NCBI GenBank assembly: GCA_017861095.1
Contig: JAGFXI010000327.1
Coordinates: 1-6,205, forward strand
DNA: 6,205 nt
Origin: Deltaproteobacteria bacterium
GTDB lineage: Bacteria; Desulfobacterota; Syntrophobacteria; BM002
Direction of reading: 5' to 3'
Below the pieces are notes generated by a model that saw nothing but the letters and a program-made list of their open reading frames with translations, was not told where the DNA came from and searched no databases. Numbering within the stretch: the stretch's first letter is position 1; each line of letters starts with the position of its first letter. Below are positions 5,579 through 6,205 of the stretch, piece by piece. The position numbers and the translations under genes are program-made.

Positions 5579-6205
5579 TTACAAGATCTTGATCGGTCCC
5601 TCCGCCTTTCGTTCAATGAACTGCCGGACCACCGGGTCAGAAGAGGTGCGGAAATCATCCGGTGTTCCCTCCAGAATGATGTTCCCCTGGTAAATCATCG
5701 CCACCTTGTGGGCTACCTTGAAGGTCCCGGCGATATCATGGCTGATCACCACGAGCGTCGCCTTCGTGTGCTCGTGCGTGCTGAGAATGAGCTCATCGAT
5801 GGCGTCGGAGGTCACCGGGTCGAGACCCGTGGTAGGTTCGTCGAAAAGGACGATCTCCGGGTCAAGAGCGACGGCCCGTGCCAGGGCTACCCGTTTCTTC
5901 ATGCCACCGCTCAGCTCCGCAGGCATCATGGGCTCGATCCCCTTGAGACCCACCTGGTGGAGCTTCTCCCGGACAATCTCCCTGATTTCCTGTTCCCCTT
6001 TGCTGGTATGCTCTTTCAAGGGAAAGGCGACGTTTTCCCCTACCGTCATTGAGTCAAAAAGGGCCCCTCCTTGAAAGAGCATCCCGAATTTCTTGCGCAC
6101 CTCATTGAGCTCTCGATCGTTTAGCTTGGTGATATCTAGGCCGTCAACCAGGATCTCTCCGGAATCCGGCTTCATGAGCCCGATGACGTGCTTGATAAGC
6201 ACGCT
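5579..6205 (-). CDS. mlaF: MlaF-type ABC transporter ATP-binding protein (5' end beyond the window)
   Basis: The visible 208 residues begin at the Ser that would end the Walker A GKS; the lysine and everything before lie outside. The frame reads SVLIKHVIGLMKPDSG, so the GTG at 6202 is an internal Val codon, not a start. Visible motifs are Q-loop FQGGALF (Gln45), signature LSGGM (98-102), Walker B plus catalytic Glu in IVLFDEPTTGLDP (Asp122, Glu123) and H-loop His156. The tail ending DPVVRQFIERKAEGPIKIL resembles the MlaF C-terminal extension, which in E. coli contacts MlaB and the neighbouring subunit. Role: ATP hydrolysis powering phospholipid movement by MlaE and MlaD at the inner membrane. 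The permease gene mlaE is not in the window and would be expected upstream, to the right. The stop lies 26 bp before mlaD. Confidence 0.93.
   Translation of the reverse strand, partial: SVLIKHVIGLMKPDSGEILVDGLDITKLNDRELNEVRKKFGMLFQGGALFDSMTVGENVAFPLKEHTSKGEQEIREIVREKLHQVGLKGIEPMMPAELSGGMKKRVALARAVALDPEIVLFDEPTTGLDPVTSDAIDELILSTHEHTKATLVVISHDIAGTFKVAHKVAMIYQGNIILEGTPDDFRTSSDPVVRQFIERKAEGPIKIL

Noticed and set aside
5528..6052. 174-codon plus-strand open frame, with a related one at 4974-5477
   Set aside because: They lie opposite mlaF and mlaD, whose minus-strand motifs are unmistakable.
6200..6202. GTG as the start codon of the ABC ATPase
   Set aside because: The frame stays open to the window edge, and the residues match the inside of a Walker A motif (GKS-VLIKHVIGL), so the gene begins outside the window.

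Overview
The window is GC-rich and every supported gene reads leftward, on the minus strand. An MCE/Mla lipid-transport pair, with a double-membrane-envelope type of MlaD, points to a diderm bacterium. Base composition and gene style would fit a deltaproteobacterial or NC10/Rokubacteria-like lineage, but that placement is only a guess from the sequence.

Following transcription from right to left: (1) 6205-5579 is the 3' part of an MlaF-type ABC ATPase, cut by the window edge inside its Walker A motif. After a 26-bp gap, 5552-4086 is an MlaD-type MCE protein with an N-terminal membrane anchor, an MCE domain, a long helical stretch containing a 34-residue repeat, and a C-terminal domain that looks like an outer-membrane beta barrel. 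No MlaC-like periplasmic carrier follows. (2) A stem-loop sits at the mlaD stop codon. A sigma70-type promoter (TTGACA-N17-TACCTT) and a leader of roughly 190 nt then precede a stand-alone CheY-like receiver protein (3798-3403). (3) A tRNA-Thr(CGT) gene at 3366-3292 has its own strong promoter (TTGACA-N17-TATAAG), whose -35 box contains the receiver gene's stop codon. The tRNA ends in a 13-bp perfect hairpin plus a T-rich tract, a good intrinsic terminator. (4) After a weak putative promoter come an SbcD/Mre11-like nuclease gene (3095-1998) and an SbcC/Rad50-like ATPase gene (2001 to beyond position 1). These two overlap by 4 bp (GTGA), so they are almost certainly translationally coupled and form one complex.

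The region is mostly conserved housekeeping and envelope content, with no mobile element, CRISPR array or defence island visible. The points most worth a second look are the probable trans-envelope form of MlaD without MlaC, the SbcC-like protein with a beta-rich insertion where a CxxC zinc hook would be expected, the His-to-Gln change in metal motif I of its nuclease partner, and the compact stop-codon/promoter overlap at the tRNA.
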